Shown piece by piece: positions 7,791-15,940 of a stretch of DNA of 64,000 nt (position 1 is its first letter; each line of letters starts with the position of its first letter). The DNA is taken from NCBI RefSeq assembly GCF_001500065.1, contig NZ_LQIN01000001.1, forward strand, positions 62,001 through 126,000, in the 5' to 3' direction. The position numbers and the translations under genes are program-made. This DNA is from Mycobacterium sp. IS-3022 (GTDB lineage Bacteria > Actinomycetota > Actinomycetes > Mycobacteriales > Mycobacteriaceae). Below the pieces are notes generated by a model. The model searched no databases, was not told the origin of the DNA, and was given only the letters and a program-made list of their open reading frames with translations.

Positions 7791-7879
7791 GGAGGCGTGC
7801 CAGAGCGGCCGAATGGGGCTCACTGCTAATGAGTTGTCGCCCTCAAAGGCGACCGGAGGTTCAAATCCTCTCGCCTCCG
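7791..7879 (+). tRNA. tRNA-Ser (anticodon GCT)
   Basis: An 89-nt class II tRNA. The acceptor arms are GGAGGCG/CGCCTCC. The anticodon stem GCTCA/TGAGT encloses the loop CTGCTAA (anticodon GCT). There is a long variable arm with GTCGCC and GGCGAC pairing, and a T-loop TTCAAAT. No encoded CCA. tRNA-Arg follows after 41 nt. Confidence 0.95.
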
Positions 7880-7920
7880 CCGCGGCTGACCCGTCAGCCA
7901 TACAACTCAAGATTGACCAG

Positions 7921-7993
7921 GCGCCCGTAGCTCAACGGATAGAGCATCTGACTACGGATCAGAAGGTTAGGGGTTCGAATCCCTTCGGGCGCG
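7921..7993 (+). tRNA. tRNA-Arg (anticodon ACG)
   Basis: A 73-nt tRNA. The acceptor arms are GCGCCCG/CGGGCGC, the anticodon stem TCTGA/TCAGA encloses CTACGGA (anticodon ACG), and the T-loop is TTCGAAT. A34 would be deaminated to inosine by TadA, which is encoded in this window at 20671. It is followed at once by a short T-run (CTTTTTC), a plausible terminator tail. Confidence 0.96.
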
Positions 7994-8004
7994 CTTTTTC
8001 TTGC

Positions 8005-8067
8005 CGCCGAACCTGAAGTTTTTCTCGAGTTCCAGCCCAGACTTCGCACACAAGCTCAGGTTCGGCG
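8005..8067. repeat. 12-bp inverted repeat downstream of tRNA-Arg
   Basis: CGCCGAACCTGA (8005-8016) and TCAGGTTCGGCG (8056-8067) are perfect 12-bp arms around a 39-nt loop. It lies between the tRNA-Arg T-run and the phosphodiesterase gene. Confidence 0.65.
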
Positions 8068-8096
8068 TCGGCATCGCCACCACTAGATTGGCCGGT

Positions 8097-8600
8097 ATGC
8101 GGCTGCTGCTCATCGCCGATACCCATGTCCCCAAGCGCGCCCGAGATCTGCCCGCCAGAGTGTGGGACGAAGTGTCGAAGGCCGACGTCGTCGTCCATGC
8201 CGGCGACTGGGTCGAGCCGTCGCTGCTGGACACTCTGGAGGCCCGCGCCACGCGACTGGTCGCATGCTGGGGCAACAACGACGGCGCCGAACTACGAAGG
8301 CGACTGCCCGAACGCGCCGACGTGACGCTCGACGGCCTGCGGTTCACCGTCGTCCACGAGACCGGCGCGGCGACCGGTCGCGAGGCGCGGATGGCCAAGG
8401 CGTACCCCGACACCGACGTCCTGGTGTTCGGCCACAGTCACATACCGTGGGACACGACGGCGAAAACCGGTCTGCGCCTGCTCAATCCCGGCTCACCGAC
8501 CGACCGTCGCCGCCAGCCTTACTGCACCTATATGACGGCGACGGTGCGTAACGCCACGCTGACCGACGTCGTCTTGCACACCTTGGACCGCCATGCGTGA
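8097..8600 (+). CDS. YfcE-like metallophosphoesterase
   Basis: 167 residues of the calcineurin-like phosphoesterase fold. Metal-binding motifs occur in order: IADTH (residues 5-9), HAGDW (about 38), WGNND (about 60) and FGHSHIP (about 110). This is the full set of the YfcE/MJ0936 phosphodiesterase family, which cleaves small phosphodiesters with Mn or Ni. The ATG at 8097 is preferred over the longer frame from 8001: the motif core begins immediately after it, and TAGATT lies 7 nt upstream (leaderless). It overlaps the next gene by 8 nt. Confidence 0.88.
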   Translation: MRLLLIADTHVPKRARDLPARVWDEVSKADVVVHAGDWVEPSLLDTLEARATRLVACWGNNDGAELRRRLPERADVTLDGLRFTVVHETGAATGREARMAKAYPDTDVLVFGHSHIPWDTTAKTGLRLLNPGSPTDRRRQPYCTYMTATVRNATLTDVVLHTLDRHA

Positions 8601-9006
8601 CCGACCGGCGCGAGTGGCCGACGTGCACGAGATCGCCGCGTCGATGCCGCACACCAAACGCATCGAGGGTCCCAAGGGCAACCCGATCTACCAGGTGGGC
8701 GGCAAGTCGTTCGTGTTCTTCCGCACCCCGCAACCCGACGCCGAAGACCCCGAGACGGGCGAACGCTACACCGATGTGATCATGATCTGGGTGGAGTCGG
8801 AAATGGACAAGCTGGCGCTCGTTCAAGACTCCTCTTCGCCGTTCTTCACCACCGACCGCTTCGAGGGGCACCCGTCGGTTCTGGTGCGGGCCAGCAGGTT
8901 ACCCGAGATCGGCAAGGTGGAGCTGACCGAACTGATTCAGGACGCGTGGCTGTCGCGGGCGTCGCGCCGGCGGGCGGATCAGTGGCTCGCCGAGCACCAG
9001 AGTTAG
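8593..9006 (+). CDS. MmcQ/YjbR family protein
   Basis: 137 residues with the CyaY-like YjbR fold. ASMPHTKRIEG at the N-terminus, GKSFVFFRTP near 37 and the C-terminal ELIQDAWLSRASRR segment fit the family. Some members bind DNA, but the role is generally unknown. It overlaps the phosphodiesterase gene by 8 nt, so the two are likely co-translated. Its stop overlaps the stop of the convergent cupin gene by 4 bp. Confidence 0.82.
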   Translation: MRDRPARVADVHEIAASMPHTKRIEGPKGNPIYQVGGKSFVFFRTPQPDAEDPETGERYTDVIMIWVESEMDKLALVQDSSSPFFTTDRFEGHPSVLVRASRLPEIGKVELTELIQDAWLSRASRRRADQWLAEHQS

Positions 9007-9551
9007 GGCACGATCACGTCGGCGTGCTCAGCGCCGCAGATGAAAACGGCCATGCGGGCAGGCTTGTCGCCCGGGTTCTTCCACCGGTGCCGCGTGCCGT
9101 TCTGCACCACCGTGTCACCCGGGTGCAACGTCACCTCGGCGCCGTCGTCGAGCTCGAGCACCACCGTGCCGTCGAGAACCACCTCGAAGTCGACGGTGGG
9201 AGTGGTATGCATGCCCGGATCGGTGTAGTCCATGTAACCCAGCATCCCGGGCAGTTTCTCCTCCATCTCGGCCATCGCTTCGTCGACGTCGAGACCAGCC
9301 GGCGCCTCGGCGGTGTGCGAAGGCGGCAGCGTCAGCATCGCGAACCGGAATCCACCGACGGGCGGGAAGTAATTGCGCCACTGCGGCATCGAGCCGTCAT
9401 CGGGGAATCGGCAAGGTTCGTCGCCGCCCCACAACAGATGGTTCTCGAAGCCCCGCATCAACATGGTCTCGATGGGGGCAACGTGAGTGTCGCTGACGAA
9501 AACGGACTTCCCGGACGGGTCGTGCCCGGTCACCACTCGGCGTACGTGCAT
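9003..9551 (-). CDS. Cupin-domain protein
   Basis: 182 residues. The C-terminal cupin barrel (about 100-170) has cupin motif 1-like HTTPTVDFEVVLDG and motif 2-like LHPGDTVVQNGTRHRWKNPG. The possible metal ligands are the histidines of the second motif and the glutamate of the first; the first motif lacks the usual HxH pair (one His, then Thr-Thr-Pro), so metal binding is uncertain. The N-terminal 80 residues resemble those of small-molecule dioxygenase or isomerase cupins. ATG 9551 is the first start in the frame with a convincing protein. Function unknown. Confidence 0.78.
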   Translation of the reverse strand: MHVRRVVTGHDPSGKSVFVSDTHVAPIETMLMRGFENHLLWGGDEPCRFPDDGSMPQWRNYFPPVGGFRFAMLTLPPSHTAEAPAGLDVDEAMAEMEEKLPGMLGYMDYTDPGMHTTPTVDFEVVLDGTVVLELDDGAEVTLHPGDTVVQNGTRHRWKNPGDKPARMAVFICGAEHADVIVP

Positions 9552-9606
9552 GGGCTCAGTGAACCAGCCACACGCCGATGCCGGGGTGGATATGGCGCGA
9601 CCCGAC

Positions 9607-10368
9607 TCAGGGAATGCCGCCGTCGACGCGGATGATCGAGCCCGACGTATAGCTCGACGCATCCGACATCAGATACAGTGCGGCGCCGACGATCTCGGGT
9701 GGCTCACCGAGTCGCTTCAAAGCGAAATGCTGCGCGCCCGCCGTCGTCGCCGGAATGTCCCAGGCCTTGCTGATGTCGGTGAGGAACGGGCCGGGCATCA
9801 GCGTGTTGACCCGCACCGTCGGGCCGTACGCCAGCGCGAGCCCCTCGGTCAACGCGTTGAGGCCCGCCTTGGCCGCCGAGTACGGCAGCTGCTCAGGGCG
9901 GGGCCGGCGCGAACCGCTCGAGCTGACGTTGACGATCGAGCCGCCACCGTCGGCGACCATCCGTTCGCCGACGAGGGCGGACAACCGGAACGGGCCCTTC
10001 AGGTTGAGGTTGATCACCGCATCGAACAGCTTCTCCGGCACCGACACCAGTGACTCGTACAGCGGTGACATGCCGGCGTTGTTCACCAGGACGTCGACCT
10101 TGCCGAACCGTTCATAGGCCGCGCCGACCAAACCGTCGAGCTCATCCCACCGCCCGACGTGCACCTGATACGGGAGCGCGGCGCGGCCCGTCGCCGCAGC
10201 GATCTCCTCGGCCGTCGCCACGCAGGAGTCGTACTTGCGGCTGGCGATCACCACATCGGCGCCGCAGCGCGCGGCGGCGAACGCCATCTCCCGGCCCAGC
10301 CCGCGGCTGCCGCCGGTGATCAGCACGACGCGGTCGGTCAGGTCGAACAGTTGGTCGGCGTAACCCAT
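9607..10368 (-). CDS. SDR family oxidoreductase
   Basis: 253 residues, classical short-chain dehydrogenase. The cofactor loop is TGGSRGLG (about 19-26), with a downstream ASRKYD that suggests NADP(H). NNAG is at about 93, the catalytic serine is in VNVSSSGS, and the YSAAK motif follows near 160. The C-terminal YTSGSIIRVDGGIP is typical. The substrate cannot be read from the sequence; many mycobacterial relatives act on acyl or steroid-type substrates. ATG 10368 immediately precedes the fold. It follows the 93-residue acidic protein gene on the same strand with a 16-bp gap. Confidence 0.88.
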   Translation of the reverse strand: MGYADQLFDLTDRVVLITGGSRGLGREMAFAAARCGADVVIASRKYDSCVATAEEIAAATGRAALPYQVHVGRWDELDGLVGAAYERFGKVDVLVNNAGMSPLYESLVSVPEKLFDAVINLNLKGPFRLSALVGERMVADGGGSIVNVSSSGSRRPRPEQLPYSAAKAGLNALTEGLALAYGPTVRVNTLMPGPFLTDISKAWDIPATTAGAQHFALKRLGEPPEIVGAALYLMSDASSYTSGSIIRVDGGIP

Positions 10369-10384
10369 CAGACCGCGCGGCGAC

Positions 10385-10666
10385 TTACGCCTTGGCGGCC
10401 TCACGACGTTCGCGGCGAATGTCCTGAGCCTTTTCGACCGCCGTCTGGATTTCAGCGAACACGGTCTCGACATCGGTCTCCCCTCCACGGAGAGACATCG
10501 ACATCGAGGCCGAGTCTGTACCGCGCAGGGTGTATTTCGGCCGTCCGCCATGGATCAGGGAGTTCTCGACAAAGTCGCCCGAAGCGATGTCGTCTTCGTC
10601 GGTCTCGGCACTGATGAGGACGATTTCCGTCTCTGTTCCGCCGACCGATGCGATGCTTGTCGTCAT
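10385..10666 (-). CDS. Small acidic protein, unknown
   Basis: 93 residues, not recognised. It has a TETEIVLISAETDEDDI strand-like N-terminus, a middle segment HGGRPKYTLRGTDSASMSM, and a charged C-terminal helix ending RRERREAAKA. There is no signal peptide or membrane segment. ATG 10666 is preferred because AGAAAGGGAG lies about 8 nt upstream; the longer frame adds an unlikely N-terminus. It sits 55 bp downstream of the large membrane protein gene on the same strand, so the two could form one unit. Confidence 0.62.
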   Translation of the reverse strand: MTTSIASVGGTETEIVLISAETDEDDIASGDFVENSLIHGGRPKYTLRGTDSASMSMSLRGGETDVETVFAEIQTAVEKAQDIRRERREAAKA

Positions 10667-10721
10667 TCCCGCGAACTCCCTTTCTGAGGATGCCGAGGCT
10701 AGTCTTCGCCCTGCACCTACG

Positions 10722-12728
10722 TCAACGTTGCCGGTACACGTAGCGGGCATACTTTCCGAGCAACACGAACGTGATGATCGCGGTGCTCAGCGTGGAGGAG
10801 AACACCAGCGACGCCCACAAGACATCCACGATTTCCAGAGTGTCGGCGAGAGGCGTGCCCCACCGCACGCCGAACGGCAGCTGTAGGTGTGCTCCGTCCC
10901 ACGAAAAGGCCTCGTTGCGGCCAAGAGCAACAGCAGCGAATGCGACGGCCAACACCGCGTTGAGAAGCGTCCAAGCAATGAGGGCTAGGGCCGGTAGAGA
11001 TACGCGGGCGATCGACGAGGTGGTGAACTTCGTCAAGAACCACGCCGAGATGAGCGCGGGAACGGTGAAGATGACGGTCGTCCACACTGGCGGGATACCG
11101 GTGCTGCTACCCAAAATCTCTGCATAGAACAGTCCCACAGTCCAGACAATGAACCCAACGTAAAGTGATAGCAATAACGTCGGCAGGAGGATGCCGGGCA
11201 GGCGTTCCCTGAACTCGATGTCAAGCGCTGGTACGACGCTGCTCTGTCGCTTTTCGGTTTCGTCGACAAGACCGAGACGCCAGATTGCGCGGAAGTATCC
11301 GTGGGCCCGCGAGCCGCCGAGGCCTGTCACGCTGAGTCGCGGCGACACAAATCCCTTCGCTAGAGTGTCGAGCTTGCGGTTTCGCGTGGCATTTCGTCGC
11401 TTGGGCCAGGCCCGCGGTGATGCGTCGACCAAACCGATATCGGCGTCGTAGAAATACAACCCATCTGCCGCTTCCAGTTCTAAGTGATAACTGTCGGTCT
11501 CCCTGGCGAATGGCAGCGGATAAGTCAGTTTCCTTGGTGTCATGCCGAGCAGCCCGCGCACCTTTTCGCTGAGATTCGGCTGCCGTGTCGCCGGCGCAAG
11601 GTGGCGATGGGTGATCCGGTTCCAGGACGGTTTGTCGACGTTGCCCTTGCCAGGAACTAGGAGACTGCACCAAATGATCTGGTTGCGGCATAGGTCACTG
11701 AGCAAGAAGACGAGCTCGTCGATTTTCGCCTCAGCCTCCGGGTTCACCTGCAGGAGCCCAGCCCGAAGCGAGTCGAGGTAATCCCTCAAGCGCAGTTCAC
11801 GCCGTCCGTGGCATCGCGATTTGCCGCATTCGGGACACTGTGCAGGCGACTGCGCTTGCACTGCATGATCAGAAATCACCCCCCTTGCGATCGAGAAGAA
11901 AACGTTTTCGAGGGCCTGGTCGGCTTTCACGTCGTCCCCGTCACCGGACACCACCTCCGTGTAGTTGGTGTGCACGACGGCGAGCATGATGGCCCTCGCG
12001 TCACGCAGACTCAGCGTCGACCAATCGTCGCCGTCGACCGCCACCGACAAGTTGGTGAGGATCGCGCCCTTTTCGGCACGGTGCACGACTGCGACTTGCT
12101 CGTATGGCGCATCGTCGCGCACTTGGTCAACCCGACGGATGTAGGTGTTTTCGTCGTACAGATCCATCGGTGTGATCGTGTGTCCAATGCGCGGCGTGAC
12201 CAGCCAAGGGGAAGTGAGATGCAAATTGGCAAATGCGACCGTGCGCTTGTCGGGAAACCGTTCATCGCAGTGGTTGAGGAGGTCGTAGACGATCATGGGC
12301 ATGTAATTTGTAGGCGAATCTGCCCGCCCACACGCGTCGTGATTCGGGGCGTGGACGGGCTGATTGGTCGTGCGTGAGTTACGGTTCCGGCGAACACCGC
12401 GTGAGATGCGCCACCAGATGAGCGCTACAAATGTCAAAGCAAGACCGATGAGCGTCCACGGGTTCGGTCGGTTCTCGTACTCGATGAACGTTCCCGCTCC
12501 CTCATTGCGCGGGATCAGCCCGAAAACCAGAAACACTGCAGTGACGGCTGCTGAGACGAGCAGTATGCCATTGACCGCAGCCCGAACGCGTGCCCGGACG
12601 TCGGTGGTAGGGCGTTTCAGCACAGTTCCTTCGCCGGTCTCTCCGGCGCTGGGAAGCCCGAACGCGGCGATGGGCAACTCATGTGCGGCGAGTACCTCGC
12701 CGGCTGAGCCGGCCATGCGCCGCACCAT
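10722..12728 (-). CDS. Large membrane protein of unknown family
   Basis: 668 residues from the ATG at 12728; a longer frame reaches 12878 but would run into the divergent phosphatase gene. Two N-terminal membrane segments (about 45-65 and 80-95) precede a large soluble domain (about 110-520). That domain holds a CPECGKSRC cluster that could be a zinc site. Four or five C-terminal hydrophobic segments follow (about 530-665). I recognise no family. The base composition looks visibly less GC-rich than the neighbours (by eye, not calculated), and the gene has no counterpart in the M. tuberculosis order I recall, so recent acquisition is likely. It may form a unit with the 93-residue protein downstream. 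Possible phage-defence or transport role is pure speculation. Confidence 0.62.
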   Translation of the reverse strand: MVRRMAGSAGEVLAAHELPIAAFGLPSAGETGEGTVLKRPTTDVRARVRAAVNGILLVSAAVTAVFLVFGLIPRNEGAGTFIEYENRPNPWTLIGLALTFVALIWWRISRGVRRNRNSRTTNQPVHAPNHDACGRADSPTNYMPMIVYDLLNHCDERFPDKRTVAFANLHLTSPWLVTPRIGHTITPMDLYDENTYIRRVDQVRDDAPYEQVAVVHRAEKGAILTNLSVAVDGDDWSTLSLRDARAIMLAVVHTNYTEVVSGDGDDVKADQALENVFFSIARGVISDHAVQAQSPAQCPECGKSRCHGRRELRLRDYLDSLRAGLLQVNPEAEAKIDELVFLLSDLCRNQIIWCSLLVPGKGNVDKPSWNRITHRHLAPATRQPNLSEKVRGLLGMTPRKLTYPLPFARETDSYHLELEAADGLYFYDADIGLVDASPRAWPKRRNATRNRKLDTLAKGFVSPRLSVTGLGGSRAHGYFRAIWRLGLVDETEKRQSSVVPALDIEFRERLPGILLPTLLLSLYVGFIVWTVGLFYAEILGSSTGIPPVWTTVIFTVPALISAWFLTKFTTSSIARVSLPALALIAWTLLNAVLAVAFAAVALGRNEAFSWDGAHLQLPFGVRWGTPLADTLEIVDVLWASLVFSSTLSTAIITFVLLGKYARYVYRQR

Positions 12729-12780
12729 ATCGTGACACTGGCGCCACCGAGCGCAAGAGAGAGGCGGGTCATCGCGAAAT

Positions 12781-13383
12781 ATGCAGTTGCTCATCATCCG
12801 ACACGCGCTGCCCCTGCGCAGCGAGCCCGGCCAGGGCTCCGACCCCGACCTCTCCGAAGAAGGTGTCGAACAGGCCAAACGCCTACCCGATGCGCTCGCC
12901 CGGTTCCCGATATCGCGGCTCGTCAGCAGCCCGCAGCGGCGCGCGATCCAAACGGCGCAGCCGGTCGCCGACGCGTTGGGACTCGAAATAGACGTCGACG
13001 ACCGCCTCGCCGAGTACGACCGCGACCTGTCGCACTACACCCCGGTCGAGGAGATCTCCGAGGAGGACATGCGCCGCCTGGCCAACGGCGAGCTGCCCAG
13101 CGGGGTGGACCAGTCGGCGTTCATCACCCGCGTCAAGGCCGGGGTCGCCGACATCGTCAAGGCCGCCGACCGGGAGGACACCGTCGCGCTGTTCAGCCAC
13201 GGCGGCGTCATCAACGCATTGGTCCACGACGTCATGGGCACCGAGCGCCTGCTGTGCGTGCAGGTCGACTACGCGGGCATCACCCGGCTGCTGTGGTCGT
13301 CGTCGCGCGAGACGTTCTTCGTGGCGGGGGTCAACGCGACCGAGCACGTATGGGATCTGCTGCCGAGAAATCAGCAGTGGTAG
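12781..13383 (+). CDS. Histidine phosphatase (phosphoglycerate mutase-like)
   Basis: 200 residues. The catalytic RHA motif (LIIRHALP, residues 4-11) has the nucleophilic His8. SSPQRRAIQTAQP near 48 and the C-terminal LFSHGGVINAL (His near 140) complete the active site of the histidine phosphatase superfamily. Broad-specificity phosphatases and true mutases share these motifs; the short length favours a phosphatase. The FadE36-type gene begins 9 nt after its stop, so the pair looks operonic. Confidence 0.87.
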   Translation: MQLLIIRHALPLRSEPGQGSDPDLSEEGVEQAKRLPDALARFPISRLVSSPQRRAIQTAQPVADALGLEIDVDDRLAEYDRDLSHYTPVEEISEEDMRRLANGELPSGVDQSAFITRVKAGVADIVKAADREDTVALFSHGGVINALVHDVMGTERLLCVQVDYAGITRLLWSSSRETFFVAGVNATEHVWDLLPRNQQW

Positions 13384-13392
13384 ACAAGTCCG

Positions 13393-14460
13393 GTGACCAC
13401 TGAGCCGCGCCCGTCCGTGCCCGCCCGGCTGGAAGGGCTCGACCTCGACGCCCTGGACCGTCACCTCCGTTCGGAAGGCATCCCGCGTTCCGGTGGCCTA
13501 CGCGCCGAGCTCATCTCCGGCGGCCGGTCCAACCTGACCTTCCTGATCGCCGACGACGCCTCGAAGTGGGTGCTGCGCCGCCCGCCGCTGCACGGGCTCA
13601 CGCCGTCGGCGCACGACATGGCCCGCGAGTACAAGGTCGTCGCCGCTCTGCAGAACACCGCTGTACCCGTCGCCCGGGCCGTGACCATGCGCAACGACGA
13701 CTCCGTGCTCGGAGCGCCGTTCCAGATGGTCGAGTACGTGCCGGGCCGCGTCATCCGCCACGCCGACGAACTCGAGGCGCTGGGCGGCAAGGACGAAATC
13801 GAGGCGTGCGTGGACGCGCTGATCAAGGTGCTCGCCGACCTGCACGCGCTGGAACCCGAAGAGGTCGGCCTCGGCGACTTCGGCAAGCCCACCGGATACC
13901 TCGAACGACAGGTCAAGCGCTGGGGCGGCCAGTGGGAGCTGGTGCGCCGCGACATCAATGGAGGGGACGAACGCGACGGCGACGTCAAGCGGCTGCACTC
14001 GGCGCTGGGCGAGGCGATCCCGCCGCAGCGCCGCAGCGCGATCGTGCACGGCGACTATCGCATCGACAACACGATGCTCGACGCCACCGACGCCAGCAAG
14101 GTGCTGGCGGTGCTGGACTGGGAGATGTCCACCCTCGGCGACCCGATCAGCGACGCCGCGCTGATGTGCGTCTACCGCCATCCGATGTTCAACCTGGTGC
14201 ACGCCGACGCGGCGTGGGCATCACCGCTGATCCCGACGGCCGACGAACTGGCGCAACGCTATTCGGTGGCATCCGGCGAGCCGCTGGACCACTGGGACTT
14301 CTACATGGGGCTGGCGTACTTCAAGCTGGCGATCATCGCCGCGGGCATCGCCTACCGCGGCCGGGTGGGCGGCGCGGACGCGGAGTTCGTCACCATGGTC
14401 GACGACGCGGTGGCGCCGTTGATCGCCGCGGGCCTCGAATCGGTCTCGCGCCGAGCGTGA
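13393..14460 (+). CDS. APH-fold phosphotransferase, FadE36-type
   Basis: 355 residues. The ATP-binding N-lobe is at about 40-110 (ISGGRSNLTFLI, KWVLRRPP). The catalytic loop is IVHGDYRIDN (about 218) and the metal-binding LDWEMSTLGDP follows near 240, the aminoglycoside-phosphotransferase/choline-kinase fold. Relatives are linked to acyl-CoA dehydrogenase genes, and the human ACAD10/11 N-termini share the domain; those phosphorylate 4-hydroxyacyl-CoA. From memory the M. tuberculosis counterpart is Rv3761c, labelled FadE36 despite having no dehydrogenase domain. GTG start at 13393, 9 nt after the phosphatase gene. Confidence 0.86.
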   Translation: MTTEPRPSVPARLEGLDLDALDRHLRSEGIPRSGGLRAELISGGRSNLTFLIADDASKWVLRRPPLHGLTPSAHDMAREYKVVAALQNTAVPVARAVTMRNDDSVLGAPFQMVEYVPGRVIRHADELEALGGKDEIEACVDALIKVLADLHALEPEEVGLGDFGKPTGYLERQVKRWGGQWELVRRDINGGDERDGDVKRLHSALGEAIPPQRRSAIVHGDYRIDNTMLDATDASKVLAVLDWEMSTLGDPISDAALMCVYRHPMFNLVHADAAWASPLIPTADELAQRYSVASGEPLDHWDFYMGLAYFKLAIIAAGIAYRGRVGGADAEFVTMVDDAVAPLIAAGLESVSRRA

Positions 14461-14474
14461 GACCAGTGCGAGCG

Positions 14475-14488
14475 AGGCCCAAAGGCCT
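14475..14488. terminator. Short hairpin between convergent genes
   Basis: AGGCC-CAAA-GGCCT forms a perfect 5-bp stem with a 4-nt loop, in the gap between the FadE36-type gene and the convergent LapA-like gene. There is no U-run, so its action as a terminator is uncertain. Confidence 0.3.
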
Positions 14489-14870
14489 ACGGCCGTGGAC
14501 CCAGTCCCTTGAAATTCTTCTTGGCCGCGCGACGCAGCTGAACGATTCTGGCCGTGCCTGCCGCGACAGTCAGCAACCCGCCACACACGGCGGCCAACAG
14601 AATCGCCACGCCGACAGGCAAATGCCACTCCCACGCGAAGAAGTTGATGGTCGTCGAGTCGGTGTTCTGCATGATGAACACCAACAACACGATCAGGATC
14701 ACGAAGCCTGCGAACAACGCCGACCACAGCGCCGCGGCGCGGGTGAACTTCACCGCCGACTCCGGTTTTACGAGGTAGTCACCCGGGGTCGCGGTCGGAT
14801 CGGGTGGTGTCCCGCGCGAGGACTCCGGCGAGGGGACGGACGGCGGCACTTCAGCGGGATCGCTGGTCAT
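14487..14870 (-). CDS. LapA-domain (DUF1049) membrane protein
   Basis: 127 residues. A proline/serine-rich cytosolic N-terminus (1-40) precedes two membrane helices (about 50-70 and 84-106). Between them lies the family pattern QNTDSTTINFFAWEWHLPVGV, and the tail is basic (LRRAAKKNFKG). This matches the lipopolysaccharide-assembly-protein-A domain found across bacteria, whose mycobacterial role is unknown. Its position between FadE36-type and pro genes matches Rv3760 as I recall it. ATG 14870 is preferred over the GTG two codons upstream. Confidence 0.8.
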   Translation of the reverse strand: MTSDPAEVPPSVPSPESSRGTPPDPTATPGDYLVKPESAVKFTRAAALWSALFAGFVILIVLLVFIMQNTDSTTINFFAWEWHLPVGVAILLAAVCGGLLTVAAGTARIVQLRRAAKKNFKGLGPRP

Positions 14871-14971
14871 GCCCACATCTTTGCCCGTTCCGGCACTCGG
14901 GAAACCCAGTTCGGAGAATCGCGGCGAGATTCGGGCTGAAACAAACCCGGGTGGAGCTGCGGTGCGGTGGA

Positions 14972-14977
14972 TAGTTT
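14972..14977 (+). promoter_or_regulatory. -10 element of a likely leaderless promoter for proX
   Basis: TAGTTT is followed by GGGCTT and the ATG at 14984, so transcription would start at or beside the A of the start codon. It would drive the whole proX-V-W-Z unit. Confidence 0.5.
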
Positions 14978-14983
14978 GGGCTT

Positions 14984-15940
14984 ATGACAGCCTCGTCCGC
15001 GGCCCCGCGACGCCGGCACCGTCCTTTCGTTGTTCTCGTCCTGGTCGCGGGAATGCTGTCGGCCTGCGGAAGCTCCAACCCGCTCGGCGGGGGCGAGATC
15101 TCCGGTGACCTCAAGACGATCGCCGTCGGGTCGGCGGACTTCACGGAGTCCAAGATCATCGCCGAGATCTACGCCCAGGCGCTGGAGGCCAACGACTTCA
15201 CCGTGCGCCGCCAGTTCGGCATCGGCAGCCGCGAGACCTACGTCCCTGCCGTGCAGGATCACTCCATCGATCTCATCCCCGAGTACACCGGCAACCTGCT
15301 GCAGTATTTCGACGAGGACACCACCGCCACCACTCCCGACGAGGTGTTGCTGGCGCTGTTCGAGGTGCTTCCCGGCGACCTGTCGATCCTGAATCCGTCG
15401 CCGGCGCAGGACAAGGACACCCTCGCGGTGACGGAGGCGACCGCGCAGCGGTGGAACCTCAAGACCATCGGTGATCTGGCCGAGCATTCCGCCGAGGTCA
15501 AAGTCGGTGCGCCGTCTGAGTTTCAGACGCGCGTCACCGGGCTGGTCGGGCTCAAGGACGAATACGGCCTGGACATCGCACCCGCGAACTTCGTCGCGAT
15601 CAGCGACGGCGGCGGCCCGGCGACCGTCGATGCCCTCAACAGCGGGGCGGTCACCGCCGCCAACATCTTCAGCACCTCACCGGCGATCGAGCAGAACAAC
15701 CTCGTCGTCCTCGAGGACCCCGAGAACGTCTTCCTCTCCGCCAACGTGGTGCCGCTGGTGGCGTCGCAGAAGAAGTCCACTCAGCTCAAGACGGTGCTCG
15801 ACGCGGTCAGCGCGAAACTCACCACCGAGGCGTTGACAGCGCTCAACACCTCGGTGGAGGGCAACCGGGGCCTCGACCCCGATGAAGCGGCCCGAAAGTG
15901 GATCGCCGACAACGGATTCGACAAGCCGGTGGGCAGTTGA
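14984..15940 (+). CDS. proX: Osmoprotectant ABC transporter substrate-binding lipoprotein, ProX/OpuC type
   Basis: 318 residues. A basic N-terminus and hydrophobic core lead to the lipobox LSA-Cys28. The mature part has the quaternary-amine-binding (OpuAC/OsmF) pattern: KTIAVGSADFTESKIIAEIYAQ, then SIDLIPEYTGN near 95 and SDGGGPATVDALNSG near 205. It captures glycine betaine, carnitine or related quaternary amines at the outer face of the membrane. Its stop overlaps the TTG start of proV (TTGA), so the four genes proX-V-W-Z form a tightly coupled unit. The exact ligand cannot be read. Confidence 0.9.
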   Translation: MTASSAAPRRRHRPFVVLVLVAGMLSACGSSNPLGGGEISGDLKTIAVGSADFTESKIIAEIYAQALEANDFTVRRQFGIGSRETYVPAVQDHSIDLIPEYTGNLLQYFDEDTTATTPDEVLLALFEVLPGDLSILNPSPAQDKDTLAVTEATAQRWNLKTIGDLAEHSAEVKVGAPSEFQTRVTGLVGLKDEYGLDIAPANFVAISDGGGPATVDALNSGAVTAANIFSTSPAIEQNNLVVLEDPENVFLSANVVPLVASQKKSTQLKTVLDAVSAKLTTEALTALNTSVEGNRGLDPDEAARKWIADNGFDKPVGS

